Shown here: piece after piece, positions 1 through 7,461 of the stretch
How the letters are laid out: every line of letters starts with the position of its first letter
Numbering within the stretch: the first letter of the stretch is position 1
Origin: an uncultured Pseudomonas sp.
GTDB lineage: Bacteria; Pseudomonadota; Gammaproteobacteria; Pseudomonadales; Pseudomonadaceae
Assembly (NCBI GenBank): GCA_937863915.1
Contig: CALMID010000180.1
Coordinates: 1 to 10,440, forward strand
Reading direction: 5' to 3'
Length of the DNA: 10,440 nt
Notes under the pieces: model-generated
Seen by the model: the letters and a program-made list of their open reading frames with translations, nothing else
Told to the model about the DNA's origin: nothing
Databases searched by the model: none
Program-made: the position numbers and the translations under genes

Positions 1-1020
1 GGTTTCCGCCACATCCTTCGGATTGAACATCAGGGCCGTGTAGAAGAAGCAGAAGAAGATGATCCCTGCACTAAACAGCAGAATGTTCAGCGGCTGACCA
101 GGCGCGATCGACTGAGCAATTTCCTGCAGCCAGCCCATACCCTCGGACTGACCGAACCACGAACCCAGCGAAGCCGGGAACAGCAGGATGCTGCTGGCAA
201 AGATTGCCGGAATCACGCCAGCCATGTTGACCTTCAGCGGCAGGTGGCTGGTCTGCGCAGCGAAGACCTTGCGGCCCTGCTGACGCTTGGCGTAGTGCAC
301 CGCAATGCGACGCTGGCCACGCTCAATGAAAACCACGAACCCGATGATGGCAACCGCGAGCAAACCGATCGCAATCAGAGCGAAGATATTGATATCGCCC
401 TGACGCGCCGATTCGAAGGACTGCCCTATCGCCGACGGCAGGCCAGCCACGATACCGGCGAAGATCAGCATGGAAATACCATTGCCAACCCCACGCTCGG
501 TGATCTGCTCGCCCAACCACATCATGAACATGGCACCAGCTACGAAAGTGGTGACTGCCACGAAGTAGAAACCGAAGTCGGTAGAGAACGCCACACCCTG
601 ACCAGCCAGGCCAACGGACATGCCGATAGCCTGAACCAGTGCCAGTGCAACAGTACCGTAGCGGGTGTACTGGCTAATCTTGCGACGGCCAGCCTCACCT
701 TCCTTCTTCAACTGCTCCAGTTGCGGGCTGACAGCGGTCATGAGCTGCATGATGATCGATGCCGAAATGTACGGCATGATCCCCAGCGCAAAGATACTCA
801 TGCGCTCCAGCGCGCCACCGGAAAACATGTTGAACAGGCTAAGAATGGTCCCCTCGTTCTGCCGGAACAGTTCCGCCAGCCGGTCAGGGTTGATTCCGGG
901 CACTGGAATGTGCGCACCAATCCGATAGACGATGATCGCCAGGAACAGGAAACGCAGTCGAGCCCAGAGCTCGGACAACCCGCCATTGCTGAGCGCTGAG
1001 AGAGCACCTTGCTTAGCCAT
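1..1020 (-). CDS. secY: Preprotein translocase subunit SecY (partial, C-terminus outside window)
   Basis: SecY is the channel subunit of the SecYEG translocon in the inner membrane. It passes unfolded preproteins driven by SecA or by the ribosome. My translation from the ATG at 1020 gives 340 codons open to the window edge, about three quarters of the family's usual ~440 residues. Hydrophobic segments lie near residues 21-38, 76-94, 120-140, 152-172, 182-200, 213-233, 268-288 and 310-330, matching TM1-TM8. The plug region is around residues 60-75 ([20 protein letters not shown]). The basic cytoplasmic loop after TM6 contains [19 protein letters not shown] (residues 234-252), the SecA/ribosome contact loop of the family. 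The ATG directly abuts the rplO stop (TAAATG) with a GAGG just inside rplO, so the two are probably translationally coupled. TM9-10 and the usual downstream rpmJ are not visible. Identification is very secure. Confidence 0.98.
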   Translation of the reverse strand, partial: MAKQGALSALSNGGLSELWARLRFLFLAIIVYRIGAHIPVPGINPDRLAELFRQNEGTILSLFNMFSGGALERMSIFALGIMPYISASIIMQLMTAVSPQLEQLKKEGEAGRRKISQYTRYGTVALALVQAIGMSVGLAGQGVAFSTDFGFYFVAVTTFVAGAMFMMWLGEQITERGVGNGISMLIFAGIVAGLPSAIGQSFESARQGDINIFALIAIGLLAVAIIGFVVFIERGQRRIAVHYAKRQQGRKVFAAQTSHLPLKVNMAGVIPAIFASSILLFPASLGSWFGQSEGMGWLQEIAQSIAPGQPLNILLFSAGIIFFCFFYTALMFNPKDVAET

Positions 1021-1455
1021 TTAGTCCTCGAACTTACCGCCAGCTGCTTCGATAGCCGCACGCGCACCCTTGGTGGCAGCGATACCTTTGAGGGTCACCG
1101 CGCGACCAACCTCACCGGACAGCATGACTTTTACACGCTGCACGTTTTGGTTGATGACGTTGGCATCCTTCAACGACTGCAGGGAGACGACATCGCCTTC
1201 CACTTTGGCCAGCTCGGAAGTACGCACTTCTGCGCGATCCATGGCCTTCAGGGAAACGAAGCCGAACTTCGGCAGACGGCGGTGCAACGGCTGTTGACCA
1301 CCCTCGAAGCCCGGAGCAATGGTGCCACCGGAGCGGGAGGTTTGACCTTTGTGGCCACGGCCACCGGTCTTACCGAGACCGCTACCGATACCACGGCCCG
1401 GACGGTGCTTCTCGCGACGGGCACCCGGCGCGGAACGCAGATCGTTCAGTTGCAT
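1021..1455 (-). CDS. rplO: 50S ribosomal protein L15
   Basis: L15 is a late-assembly protein of the large subunit that binds 23S rRNA. The 144 residues match the usual bacterial length. The N-terminal third is the typical extended, Gly/Arg/Lys-rich arm that threads into rRNA ([20 protein letters not shown], residues 19-38). A globular C-terminal domain follows, including [20 protein letters not shown] around residues 96-115. The ATG lies 3 nt after the rpmD stop with GAGGG a few bases upstream at the end of rpmD. The TAA stop touches the secY ATG without a spacer. The order rpmD-rplO-secY is the classical spc arrangement. Confidence 0.98.
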   Translation of the reverse strand: MQLNDLRSAPGARREKHRPGRGIGSGLGKTGGRGHKGQTSRSGGTIAPGFEGGQQPLHRRLPKFGFVSLKAMDRAEVRTSELAKVEGDVVSLQSLKDANVINQNVQRVKVMLSGEVGRAVTLKGIAATKGARAAIEAAGGKFED

Positions 1456-1458
1456 GGA

Positions 1459-1641
1459 TTAACCCTCTACACGCAGCAGGTAGTAAGCCTTGTTGATCAT
1501 GCCGCGGTTTTCAGGAGTGTCCTGAACTTCCACGGTGTGACCGATACGACGCAGGCCGAGACCCTTGACGCAGGCTTTGTGATTGGCCAGACGGCCGTTC
1601 ACGCTCTTGATCAGCGTGACTTTGACAGTTGCGTTAGCCAT
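1459..1641 (-). CDS. rpmD: 50S ribosomal protein L30
   Basis: L30 is a small protein of the large subunit that is absent from some bacterial lineages. The 60 residues include the family core [21 protein letters not shown] (about residues 7-27) and [20 protein letters not shown] (36-55). Compared with the remembered 58-residue Pseudomonas protein it carries two extra residues at the N-terminus (MANATVKV instead of MATVKV). The start is 2 nt after the rpsE stop, and GAGGAG inside the rpsE end serves as ribosome binding site with a fairly long spacer of about 11 nt. Confidence 0.97.
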   Translation of the reverse strand: MANATVKVTLIKSVNGRLANHKACVKGLGLRRIGHTVEVQDTPENRGMINKAYYLLRVEG

Positions 1642-1643
1642 GA

Positions 1644-2171
1644 TCAGAGAATCTCCTCGACGCTCTTACCACGCTTGGCGGCCACGGATTCCGGGGACTG
1701 CATGTTCTTCAGACCCTTGAAGGTGGCATACACCACGTTCACCGGATTGGTGGAGCCATAGCACTTAGCCAGAACGTTCTGCACACCAGCCACTTCCAGG
1801 ACAGCACGCATGGCGCCGCCGGCGATGATACCGGTACCTTCCGAAGCCGGCTGCATGTACACCTTGGAGGCGCCATGGGCGGACTTGATCGGGTACTGCA
1901 GGGTAGTGCCGTTCAGGTCAACCTGAATCATGTTGCGACGTGCAGCTTCCATCGCTTTCTGGATGGCTGCAGGCACTTCGCGGGACTTGCCACGACCGAA
2001 ACCGACGCGACCATTGCCATCACCCACCACGGTCAGCGCGGTGAAAGTGAAGATACGGCCGCCCTTGACGGTCTTAGCAACGCGATTAACCTGCACCAGC
2101 TTCTCGGTGTAGCCATCGCTCTGGGCATCATCACGGTTACCGCGATCGCGCTTTTGCTCGTTATTTGCCAT
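1644..2171 (-). CDS. rpsE: 30S ribosomal protein S5
   Basis: S5 sits on the back of the 30S subunit near the mRNA entry tunnel. It affects decoding fidelity and carries spectinomycin-resistance positions. The double-stranded-RNA-binding-like N domain spans about residues 24-87, with [20 protein letters not shown] (28-47) and [11 protein letters not shown] (57-67). The C-terminal domain contains [20 protein letters not shown] (107-126) and ends in [12 protein letters not shown]. At 175 residues it is about nine longer than the remembered Pseudomonas and E. coli proteins (166-167). The excess lies in a hydrophilic N-terminal stretch, [14 protein letters not shown] (residues 8-21), before the conserved EKLVQVNR. 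The start is 3 nt after the rplR stop, with GGAG in the rplR end at good spacing. Identity is secure; the extension is discussed in the findings. Confidence 0.98.
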   Translation of the reverse strand: MANNEQKRDRGNRDDAQSDGYTEKLVQVNRVAKTVKGGRIFTFTALTVVGDGNGRVGFGRGKSREVPAAIQKAMEAARRNMIQVDLNGTTLQYPIKSAHGASKVYMQPASEGTGIIAGGAMRAVLEVAGVQNVLAKCYGSTNPVNVVYATFKGLKNMQSPESVAAKRGKSVEEIL

Positions 2172-2174
2172 AAC

Positions 2175-2525
2175 TTAGAACTCCAGCCCGCCTTCACGAG
2201 CAGCATCGGCCAGCGCTTTGACGCGACCGTGGTACTTGAAGCCAGAACGGTCGAATGCCACCTGGGTGATACCAGCGGCTTTAGCACGCTCGGCAACCAG
2301 CTGACCAACCTTCTTGGCCGCGTCGACGTTGCCAGTGGCACCATCGCGCAGTTCTTTGTCCAGAGTCGAGGCGCTGGCCAGGACTTTGGCGCCGTCGGCC
2401 GACAAGACCTGGGCGTAGATGTGCTGGGAAGAGCGGTATACACAAAGGCGTACGGCTTCCAGCTCGCGCATCTTCAGGCGTGCCTTGCGAGCGCGACGCA
2501 GACGGGTTTCTTTCTTTACGCTCAT
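2175..2525 (-). CDS. rplR: 50S ribosomal protein L18
   Basis: L18 binds 5S rRNA together with L5 and L25 and anchors it in the central protuberance. The 116 residues begin with a strongly basic tail ([17 protein letters not shown]), followed by the conserved [15 protein letters not shown] (about residues 25-39) and the C-terminal [20 protein letters not shown]. All are typical of the family. The gene follows rplF after 10 nt; the rplF stop TAG runs into GGG, giving TAGGG as a plausible ribosome binding site. The very close match to remembered Pseudomonas L18 is one of the better taxonomic clues in the window. Confidence 0.98.
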   Translation of the reverse strand: MSVKKETRLRRARKARLKMRELEAVRLCVYRSSQHIYAQVLSADGAKVLASASTLDKELRDGATGNVDAAKKVGQLVAERAKAAGITQVAFDRSGFKYHGRVKALADAAREGGLEF

Positions 2526-2535
2526 TTGCTATGCC

Positions 2536-3069
2536 CTACTTTTTCTTGGCTTCTTTGCGACGTACGACTTCGTCGGAGTAGCGAACACCTTTGCCCTTGT
2601 AAGGCTCAGGACGACGGAAGTCACGAATCTCCGCAGCCACTTGGCCCACGAGCTGCTTGTCGATGCCCTTGATCAGGATATCGGTCTGGCTCGGGGTTTC
2701 AGCGGTAACGCCTTGCGGCAGTTCGTAGTCGATTGGGTGCGAGAAGCCGAGAGCCAGAGAGAGCACCTGGCCTTTGGCCTGAGCTTTATAGCCCACACCT
2801 ACCAGCTGCAGCTTGCGCTCGAAGCCTTGGCTAACACCGGTCACCATATTGTTGACCAGCGCGCGAGTGGTACCGGCCATGGCGCGATTCTGGTTGTCGC
2901 CATTGCGAGCAGCGAAGCGCAGCTCACCAGCGTCCTGAATCACTTCAACAGACGGATGCACGTTCAGTTCAAGAGCACCCTTGGAGCCCTTGATCGACAG
3001 CTGCTGGCCGGCGAGTTTGACCTCAACACCAGCGGGCAGCTTGACGGGGTTCTTAGCAACGCGAGACAT
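2536..3069 (-). CDS. rplF: 50S ribosomal protein L6
   Basis: L6 lies near the GTPase-associated and sarcin-ricin regions of the 50S subunit and is needed for elongation factor binding and late assembly. The 177 residues (usual length) form two similar domains, about 1-80 and 81-177. They begin with [16 protein letters not shown] and carry the family signature [14 protein letters not shown] at about residues 154-167 plus a basic tail ending in KKK. Between the rpsH stop and this ATG lies TAAGGGGGAGAAAGC, in which the stop codon leads directly into a strong Shine-Dalgarno sequence. The stop is TAG, unlike most genes here, which use TAA or TGA. Confidence 0.98.
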   Translation of the reverse strand: MSRVAKNPVKLPAGVEVKLAGQQLSIKGSKGALELNVHPSVEVIQDAGELRFAARNGDNQNRAMAGTTRALVNNMVTGVSQGFERKLQLVGVGYKAQAKGQVLSLALGFSHPIDYELPQGVTAETPSQTDILIKGIDKQLVGQVAAEIRDFRRPEPYKGKGVRYSDEVVRRKEAKKK

Positions 3070-3081
3070 GCTTTCTCCCCC

Positions 3082-3474
3082 TTAGAACACTGTGCACAGT
3101 ACTTCGCCGCCGACACCGGCAGCGCGAGCAGCGCGATCCGTCATCACACCTTTGTTGGTGGAGACGATGGAAACGCCGAGACCGCCACGCACTTTCGGCA
3201 GCTGATCAACCGGCTTGTATTGACGCAGGCCTGGACGGCTGGTGCGCTTCAGCTCTTCGATAACCGGCTTGCCTTCGAAATACTTGAGATCGATCGACAG
3301 GGACGGCTTCGCTTCAGAACTGACTTTGAAATCCGCGATGTAGCCTTCGCTCTTGAGAACTTGGGCAACCGCCACCTTCAGCTTCGAAGACGGCATGCTT
3401 ACGACGGACTTTTCAGCCATCTGGGCATTACGGATGCGAGTTAGCATGTCTGCTAACGGGTCCTGCATACTCAT
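3082..3474 (-). CDS. rpsH: 30S ribosomal protein S8
   Basis: S8 binds helix 21 of 16S rRNA in the central domain and is an essential assembly protein. In E. coli it is also the translational repressor of the spc operon. From [18 protein letters not shown] the protein has 130 residues, the normal length. The signature [20 protein letters not shown] is at residues 98-117. The start at 3474 is preferred over an upstream in-frame TTG at 3528, because the family begins here and AGGAG (3485-3489) lies 10 nt upstream. It is the first gene after the 179-nt structured spacer following rpsN and is the only gene here besides rpsJ and rplC that does not closely follow its neighbour. Confidence 0.98.
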   Translation of the reverse strand: MSMQDPLADMLTRIRNAQMAEKSVVSMPSSKLKVAVAQVLKSEGYIADFKVSSEAKPSLSIDLKYFEGKPVIEELKRTSRPGLRQYKPVDQLPKVRGGLGVSIVSTNKGVMTDRAARAAGVGGEVLCTVF

Positions 3475-3484
3475 GGGCTTGATG

Positions 3485-3489
3485 CTCCT
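3485..3489 (-). promoter_or_regulatory. Ribosome binding site of rpsH
   Basis: AGGAG on the minus strand, 10 nt before the ATG at 3474. It decides in favour of the 130-codon S8 frame over an 18-codon longer in-frame TTG start that lacks such a site. Confidence 0.8.
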
Positions 3490-3541
3490 GATACACAAAT
3501 GAACGGCACTAAGGCCAAAGTCACCCAAACGGGCACAGCTA

Positions 3542-3569
3542 AATGCCGGGCTCAGGCGAGCCGGGCATT
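3542..3569 (-). repeat. Imperfect inverted repeat in the rpsN-rpsH spacer (stem-loop 3)
   Basis: Two 12-base arms (3542-3553 and 3558-3569) pair with a single mismatch around a 4-nt loop. The stem is GC-rich (GCCCGG type). On the transcript it is not followed by a U-run, so it is not a classical terminator. It could be an mRNA processing or stability element, or part of a protein target. The pairing is seen in the sequence; the function is unknown. Confidence 0.6.
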
Positions 3570-3595
3570 CTATAGACTGATCAAAAATGAATCAA
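3567..3595 (-). promoter_or_regulatory. Possible internal sigma-70 promoter ahead of rpsH
   Basis: On the minus strand TTGATT (3590-3595, four of six consensus bases) is separated by exactly 17 nt from TAGAAT (3567-3572, five of six). This predicts initiation around 3560 and a leader of about 85 nt before rpsH. The -35 box lies in the 3' arm of the terminator-like hairpin and the -10 box touches the next stem-loop. The spacing is ideal, but the -35 is only moderate and such matches occur by chance. It would allow rpsH-secY to be transcribed independently. Confidence 0.4.
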
Positions 3596-3619
3596 GCCCC
3601 AAAAGGGGCTTGATTCATT
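3583..3619 (-). terminator. Terminator-like hairpin between rpsN and rpsH
   Basis: Two perfectly complementary 15-base arms (3605-3619 and 3586-3600) enclose a TTTT loop on the minus strand. The 3' arm ends in TT and continues with TTT (3585-3583), giving a five-base U-run in the direction of the operon. The form is that of an intrinsic terminator, but the U-run is short and the base of the stem is AT-rich. Because essential genes follow, it is more likely a partial terminator/attenuator or an mRNA processing or stability hairpin. On the plus strand no T-run follows. Confidence 0.6.
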
Positions 3620-3629
3620 AGACCGTCAA

Positions 3630-3645
3630 CCCCGGCAAGCCGGGG
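3630..3645 (-). repeat. Short GC hairpin just after rpsN (stem-loop 1)
   Basis: CCCCGG and CCGGGG pair around a 4-nt loop (CTTG on the minus strand), beginning 8 nt after the rpsN stop. A stable 6-bp stem without a following U-run. It could protect the rpsN 3' end from exonucleases; this is inference. Confidence 0.6.
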
Positions 3646-3653
3646 CAGAGCGA

Positions 3654-3959
3654 TTACCAGCTGGCTTTCACCAGACCCGGTACGTCACCACGCATGGCAG
3701 CTTCACGCAGCTTGATACGGCTCAGGCCGAACTTGCGATAGACACCGTGCGGACGACCGGTCAGACGGCAGCGGTTACGCAGGCGGCTGGCGCTCGCGTC
3801 ACGTGGCTGCTTCTGCAGGGCAACCTGGGCTTCCCAACGCGCTTCCGGAGTGGAGTTCGGATTGGCGATGGTAGCTTTCAGCTCGGCACGCTTTTTGGCG
3901 TACTTGGCAACCGTTTGCTGACGCTTCAGCTCACGGTTTTTCATGCTTGTCTTGGCCAT
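3654..3959 (-). CDS. rpsN: 30S ribosomal protein S14 (long, zinc-independent type)
   Basis: S14 is a head protein of the 30S subunit close to the decoding region. The 101 residues match the long form of the family. The single cysteine (residue 64, in [20 protein letters not shown], 61-80) and the absence of CxxC pairs show it is the version that does not bind zinc. The N-terminal half is basic and helical ([20 protein letters not shown]). The ATG lies 10 nt after the rplE stop; TGAGG at that stop and a following AGGA form the ribosome binding region. It ends before the largest spacer in the window, so it may be the last gene of a transcript segment. Confidence 0.98.
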   Translation of the reverse strand: MAKTSMKNRELKRQQTVAKYAKKRAELKATIANPNSTPEARWEAQVALQKQPRDASASRLRNRCRLTGRPHGVYRKFGLSRIKLREAAMRGDVPGLVKASW

Positions 3960-3969
3960 GTCCTAGTCC

Positions 3970-4509
3970 TCAGTTACGGAACGGGAATTTGAAAGCGCGC
4001 ATCAGAGCACGGCCTTCATCGTCGTTACGAGCGGTGGTGGTCAGGGTGATGTCCATACCACGCAGCGCATCGATCTTGTCGTAATCGATTTCCGGGAAAA
4101 TGATCTGCTCTTTGACGCCCATGCTGTAGTTGCCACGGCCATCGAAGGACTTGGCATTCAGACCACGGAAGTCGCGAACGCGCGGCAGAGAGATGGTCAG
4201 CAGACGGTCCAGGAACTCATACATGCGATCGCTACGCAGAGTTACCTTGACGCCAATCGGCCAGCCCTCGCGCACCTTGAAACCTGCAATGGACTTGCGG
4301 GCAAAGGTGACAACCGGCTTTTGACCAGCAATCTTTTCCAGGTCAGCCAGAGCGTTTTCGATAATTTTCTTATCGCCAATCGCTTCGCCCAGACCCATGT
4401 TCAGAGTGATCTTGGTGATACGCGGAACTTCCATCACGTTGGCCAGCTGAAGCTCTTCTTTCAGCTTGGGCGCGATTTCCTTCCGATAAATCTCTTTCAG
4501 TCGTGCCAT
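3970..4509 (-). CDS. rplE: 50S ribosomal protein L5
   Basis: L5 binds 5S rRNA and contacts the P-site tRNA and S13 across the subunit bridge. The 179 residues are the usual length. Family landmarks include [17 protein letters not shown] (about 28-44), the conserved stretch around [20 protein letters not shown] (55-74), and the C-terminal [20 protein letters not shown] (151-170). The ATG is 20 nt after the rplX stop, with TAGGT placed 8 nt upstream. In E. coli the region around this start codon is where S8 represses spc translation. I could not recognise a convincing S8 helix-21 mimic here by eye. Confidence 0.98.
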   Translation of the reverse strand: MARLKEIYRKEIAPKLKEELQLANVMEVPRITKITLNMGLGEAIGDKKIIENALADLEKIAGQKPVVTFARKSIAGFKVREGWPIGVKVTLRSDRMYEFLDRLLTISLPRVRDFRGLNAKSFDGRGNYSMGVKEQIIFPEIDYDKIDALRGMDITLTTTARNDDEGRALMRAFKFPFRN

Positions 4510-4529
4510 GGTGTTTTACCTAGCAGTGC

Positions 4530-4844
4530 TCAAGCGCCAACCGGCTTTTGGGTGGACTTGAAGACACGAATCTTCTTACCGTCTTCGAGTTTGAAACCAA
4601 CGCGGTCAGCCTTGTTGGTTTCAGCATTGAAGATGGCAACGTTGGAGACGTGCAGCGGGGCTTCTTTCTCGACGATACCGCCTTGATTGCCCAGCATCGG
4701 GTTCGGCTTGGTGTGGCGCTTGATCATGTTGATCCCACCAACGACCAGACGGTCGTCAGCGAGAACCTTGAGCACCTTACCGCGCTTGCCCTTGTCTTTG
4801 CCGGCGATGACGATGACTTCGTCGTCACGACGAATCTTTTGCAT
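4530..4844 (-). CDS. rplX: 50S ribosomal protein L24
   Basis: L24 is an assembly initiator of the large subunit and binds the 5' end of 23S rRNA near the tunnel exit. The 104 residues carry a clear KOW motif at about residues 6-33 ([19 protein letters not shown]), followed by the typical [12 protein letters not shown] segment. The rplN stop and this gene's ribosome binding site are fused as TAAGGAGAA with a 7-nt spacer to ATG, one of the best ribosome binding sites in the cluster. The stop is TGA. Confidence 0.98.
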   Translation of the reverse strand: MQKIRRDDEVIVIAGKDKGKRGKVLKVLADDRLVVGGINMIKRHTKPNPMLGNQGGIVEKEAPLHVSNVAIFNAETNKADRVGFKLEDGKKIRVFKSTQKPVGA

Positions 4845-4856
4845 GACGGCTTCTCC

Positions 4857-5225
4857 TTACAGCACTTCGGGGGCCAGGGAGACAATTTTCATGAACTTCT
4901 CAGAGCGAAGTTCACGAGTCACCGGGCCAAAGATACGGGTGCCGATAGGCTCCTGCTTGTTGTTCAGCAGGACAGCGGCATTGCCGTCAAAACGAATGAT
5001 GGAGCCGTCAGGACGACGTACGCCATGCTTGGTACGAACGACCACGGCACTCATGACCTGGCCTTTCTTTACCTTGCCGCGCGGAATCGCTTCCTTAACG
5101 GTTACCTTGATGATGTCACCGATGCCAGCATAACGGCGGTGCGAACCACCCAGCACCTTGATGCACATAACACGGCGGGCGCCGCTGTTATCGGCCACAT
5201 CGAGCATGGATTGAGTCTGAATCAT
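4857..5225 (-). CDS. rplN: 50S ribosomal protein L14
   Basis: L14 is a five-stranded barrel protein at the subunit interface that forms bridge B8 and interacts with L19; it is also the target of the silencing factor RsfS. The 122 residues are the usual length. The protein begins [17 protein letters not shown], and the family signature lies at about residues 59-87 (including [20 protein letters not shown]). In E. coli rplN opens the separately promoted spc operon. Here only 12 nt separate it from rpsQ, and TAAGGG fuses the stop to the ribosome binding site, so no room for a dedicated promoter is seen. Confidence 0.98.
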   Translation of the reverse strand: MIQTQSMLDVADNSGARRVMCIKVLGGSHRRYAGIGDIIKVTVKEAIPRGKVKKGQVMSAVVVRTKHGVRRPDGSIIRFDGNAAVLLNNKQEPIGTRIFGPVTRELRSEKFMKIVSLAPEVL

Positions 5226-5237
5226 GGCTCTACACCC

Positions 5238-5504
5238 TTACACTTCTACAGCGCGCTCAACGATCTCAACCAGAGCCCACGCCTTGGTCTTGGCGACCGG
5301 ACGGGTTTCGCGAATGGTGACGGTGTCACCAATGCGGCACTGATTGTTTTCGTCGTGCGCGTGCAGTTTGGTGGAACGCTTCACGTATTTACCGTAGATC
5401 GGGTGCTTAACGCGACGCTCGATCAGAACGGTGATGGTTTTGTCCATCTTGTCGCTGACAACACGGCCAGTCAGCGTACGGACTACTTTCTGAGCTTCAG
5501 CCAT
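5238..5504 (-). CDS. rpsQ: 30S ribosomal protein S17
   Basis: S17 is a primary 16S rRNA-binding protein with an OB fold, needed early in 30S assembly. The 88 residues fit the family. The OB core runs from [20 protein letters not shown] (10-29), and the signature [18 protein letters not shown] is at about residues 59-76. The start lies 2 nt after the rpmC stop, and its ribosome binding site (AGG region) is inside the rpmC end, so coupling with rpmC is likely. Confidence 0.98.
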   Translation of the reverse strand: MAEAQKVVRTLTGRVVSDKMDKTITVLIERRVKHPIYGKYVKRSTKLHAHDENNQCRIGDTVTIRETRPVAKTKAWALVEIVERAVEV

Positions 5505-5506
5505 GA

Positions 5507-5698
5507 TTACTTACCTGCCTGCTGGTTGAGCACAGTCTTGACGCGAGCGATGTCGCGCTTCACTTGCGAGAGCAGGTGAGACTGCCCCAGCTGACCAGTT
5601 GCTTTCTGCATACGCAGATTGAACTGGTCGCGCAGCAGACCGAGCAGCTGCTCGTTCAGTTCCTGCGCGGATTTTCCACGAAGTTCATTCGCTTTCAT
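5507..5698 (-). CDS. rpmC: 50S ribosomal protein L29
   Basis: L29 is a two-helix protein at the peptide tunnel exit, next to L23, where it neighbours the docking sites of trigger factor and signal recognition particle. The 63 residues from ATG at 5698 include the family segment [15 protein letters not shown] (41-55). The start overlaps the rplP stop by one base (TGATG). An alternative GTG one codon upstream would add a Met but does not fit the family start. No good Shine-Dalgarno sequence lies upstream, so translation probably depends on re-initiation after rplP. Confidence 0.97.
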   Translation of the reverse strand: MKANELRGKSAQELNEQLLGLLRDQFNLRMQKATGQLGQSHLLSQVKRDIARVKTVLNQQAGK

Positions 5699-6111
5699 CA
5701 CATCACCGTCCGCTTAACAAAGGAGGTGGCGAGCGGCAGCTTTGCAGCAGCCAGAGCGAATGCTTCGCGCGCCAGCTCTTCGGAAACACCCTCGATCTCG
5801 TACAGGACCTTGCCCGGTTGAATCTGGGCTACCCAGTACTCGACGCCACCCTTACCTTTACCCATACGTACTTCCAGGGGCTTCTTGGTAACAGGCTTGT
5901 CGGGGAAAACACGGATCCAGATCTTACCGCCACGCTTTACGTGACGAGTGAGCGCACGACGTGCGGACTCGATCTGGCGGGCAGTGAGGCGGCCACGGCT
6001 GGTTGCCTTGAGGGCGAACTCACCGAAGCTGACTTTGCTACCGCGATGAGCCAGACCACGGTTGTGGCCGGTCATTTGCTTGCGGAACTTCGTACGCTTA
6101 GGTTGCAACAT
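5698..6111 (-). CDS. rplP: 50S ribosomal protein L16
   Basis: L16 contacts the tRNA elbow near the peptidyl transferase and A-site region and is needed for 50S function. The 137 residues begin [19 protein letters not shown], which is typical. Segment [19 protein letters not shown] (70-88) contains Arg82, the counterpart of the E. coli arginine hydroxylated by the YcfD oxygenase (from family knowledge). The rpsC stop is fused to the ribosome binding site as TAAGGGG. The end of the coding sequence contains CACCTCCTTT, identical over nine bases to the 3' tail of 16S rRNA (see findings). The TGA stop overlaps the rpmC ATG by one base. Confidence 0.98.
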   Translation of the reverse strand: MLQPKRTKFRKQMTGHNRGLAHRGSKVSFGEFALKATSRGRLTARQIESARRALTRHVKRGGKIWIRVFPDKPVTKKPLEVRMGKGKGGVEYWVAQIQPGKVLYEIEGVSEELAREAFALAAAKLPLATSFVKRTVM

Positions 6112-6123
6112 TTGGCGTACCCC

Positions 6124-6810
6124 TTATTTAGCAGCTTTTTTACGAGGCGCCGGAGCGGTCGGCTTCAGCTCTTCACGCAGGCCACCGATGACCTCGCCCT
6201 TGAAGATCCAAACCTTCACACCGATCACACCGTAAGTGGTGTGCGCTTCGTAGGTGTTGTAGTCGATGTCGGCACGCAGGGTGTGCAGCGGCACACGACC
6301 TTCGCGATACCACTCGGTACGCGCGATTTCCGCACCACCAAGACGACCACTCACCTGGATCTTGATGCCTTTGGCACCAATACGCATGGCGTTCTGAACG
6401 GCGCGCTTCATGGCGCGACGGAACATAACGCGGCGCTCCAGCTGCTGAGCAACGCTCTGAGCTACCAGCATACCGTCGAGTTCCGGCTTGCGGATTTCTT
6501 CGATGTTGATGTGCACAGGCACACCCATTTGCTTGGTCAGGTCCTGACGCAGCTTCTCAACATCTTCACCTTTCTTGCCGATCACGATGCCGGGACGAGC
6601 GGTGTGGATGGTGATGCGTGCGGTTTGAGCCGGACGAGCAATGTCGATACGGCTTACGGACGCGCTTTTTAGTTTGTCCTGGAGATACTCACGAACCTGC
6701 AGGTCGGCCAGCAGATAATCAGCGTATTGACGCTTGTCTGCATACCAAACGGAGGTGTGCTCCTTGACGATACCCAGGCGAATGCCAGTGGGATGTACTT
6801 TCTGACCCAT
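6124..6810 (-). CDS. rpsC: 30S ribosomal protein S3
   Basis: S3 lines the mRNA entry channel of the 30S subunit and contributes to its helicase activity. From [13 protein letters not shown] the protein has 228 residues, the remembered Pseudomonas length. A type II KH domain spans about residues 39-107 with its GKKG loop at 78-81. RRAMKR at 131-136 includes the residues aligned with the E. coli helicase positions Arg131, Arg132 and Lys135. The C-terminal S3 domain contains [20 protein letters not shown] (153-172). The start at 6810 is supported by GGAG 8 nt upstream; a 28-codon longer frame beginning with GTG at 6894 would overlap rplV and is rejected. Confidence 0.98.
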   Translation of the reverse strand: MGQKVHPTGIRLGIVKEHTSVWYADKRQYADYLLADLQVREYLQDKLKSASVSRIDIARPAQTARITIHTARPGIVIGKKGEDVEKLRQDLTKQMGVPVHINIEEIRKPELDGMLVAQSVAQQLERRVMFRRAMKRAVQNAMRIGAKGIKIQVSGRLGGAEIARTEWYREGRVPLHTLRADIDYNTYEAHTTYGVIGVKVWIFKGEVIGGLREELKPTAPAPRKKAAK

Positions 6811-6818
6811 CTGATCGA

Positions 6819-6822
6819 CTCC
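6819..6822 (-). promoter_or_regulatory. Ribosome binding site of rpsC
   Basis: GGAG on the minus strand in the 13-nt rplV-rpsC gap, 8 nt before the ATG at 6810. It fixes the S3 start at MGQKVHP. Confidence 0.85.
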
Positions 6823-6823
6823 G

Positions 6824-7156
6824 TTACTTGTCCGCAACCTTGACAGTGATATGGCAAGACCGCTTGACGATGCGATCAGCACGGCCTTTGGCACGCGGCA
6901 TGATGCGCTTCAGCGAACGCCCTTCGTTGACGAAGACGGTGGAGACTTTGAGATCGTCCACATCCGCACCTTCGTTGTGCTCGGCGTTGGCTACGGCCGA
7001 CTCCAGCACTTTCTTCATGATCTCGGCAGCTTTCTTCGAACTGAAAGCCAGGAGGTTGAGCGCTTCGCCCACCTTCTTCCCACGGATCTGGTCGGCGACC
7101 AAGCGGGCTTTCTGGGCGGAGATTCGAGCGCCCGACAGCTTAGCGGCTACTTCCAT
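6824..7156 (-). CDS. rplV: 50S ribosomal protein L22
   Basis: L22 binds all six domains of 23S rRNA, and its long beta-hairpin reaches into the peptide tunnel, where it forms the constriction with L4 and is a site of macrolide-resistance mutations. The 110 residues are the E. coli length. The globular part starts [17 protein letters not shown] (10-26). The hairpin is around residues 80-98 ([19 protein letters not shown]). The rpsS stop is fused with the ribosome binding site (TAAGGGGTAAGG) ahead of the ATG. Confidence 0.98.
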
Positions 7157-7169
7157 CGTTCCTTACCCC

Positions 7170-7445
7170 TTAACGCTTGGCTTTCTTGTCCGCAGCGTGC
7201 CCACGATAAGTGCGGGTAGCAGCGAACTCGCCGAGTTTGTGGCCGACCATGTCTTCGTTCACGAGAACCGGGACATGTTGACGACCGTTATGTACAGCGA
7301 TGGTCAGACCGACCATTTGCGGCAGTACGATGGAGCGACGCGACCAGGTTTTAACCGGCTTGCGATCGTTCTTTTCCACCGCCACTTCGACCTTCTTCAG
7401 TAGGTGAAGATCGATAAAAGGACCTTTTTTCAGAGAACGCGGCAC
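7170..7445 (-). CDS. rpsS: 30S ribosomal protein S19
   Basis: S19 forms a complex with S13 in the head of the 30S subunit and contacts A-site tRNA. The 91 residues begin [19 protein letters not shown], and the family signature is at about residues 48-74 ([14 protein letters not shown], then GHKLGEF). The start codon is GTG, unlike the ATG of all other complete genes here. It is supported by GAGGG about 8 nt upstream in the 16-nt gap after rplB and by the family's usual N-terminus. Confidence 0.98.
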   Translation of the reverse strand: MPRSLKKGPFIDLHLLKKVEVAVEKNDRKPVKTWSRRSIVLPQMVGLTIAVHNGRQHVPVLVNEDMVGHKLGEFAATRTYRGHAADKKAKR

Positions 7446-7461
7446 TGTCGTATCCCTCTAG

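Noticed and set aside
3475..3528. N-terminal extension of S8 by 18 codons from a TTG at 3528.
   Set aside because: The family begins at [12 protein letters not shown] precedes the ATG at 3474, and the extension has no recognisable ribosome binding site.
4500..4535. Possible S8 repressor target at the rplX-rplE junction, as in E. coli.
   Set aside because: No stem with the conserved S8 helix-21 core could be recognised by eye. A covariance-model search would be needed to decide.
6811..6894. N-terminal extension of S3 by 28 codons from a GTG at 6894.
   Set aside because: It overlaps rplV, is unlike the family N-terminus, and a good GGAG precedes the ATG at 6810.
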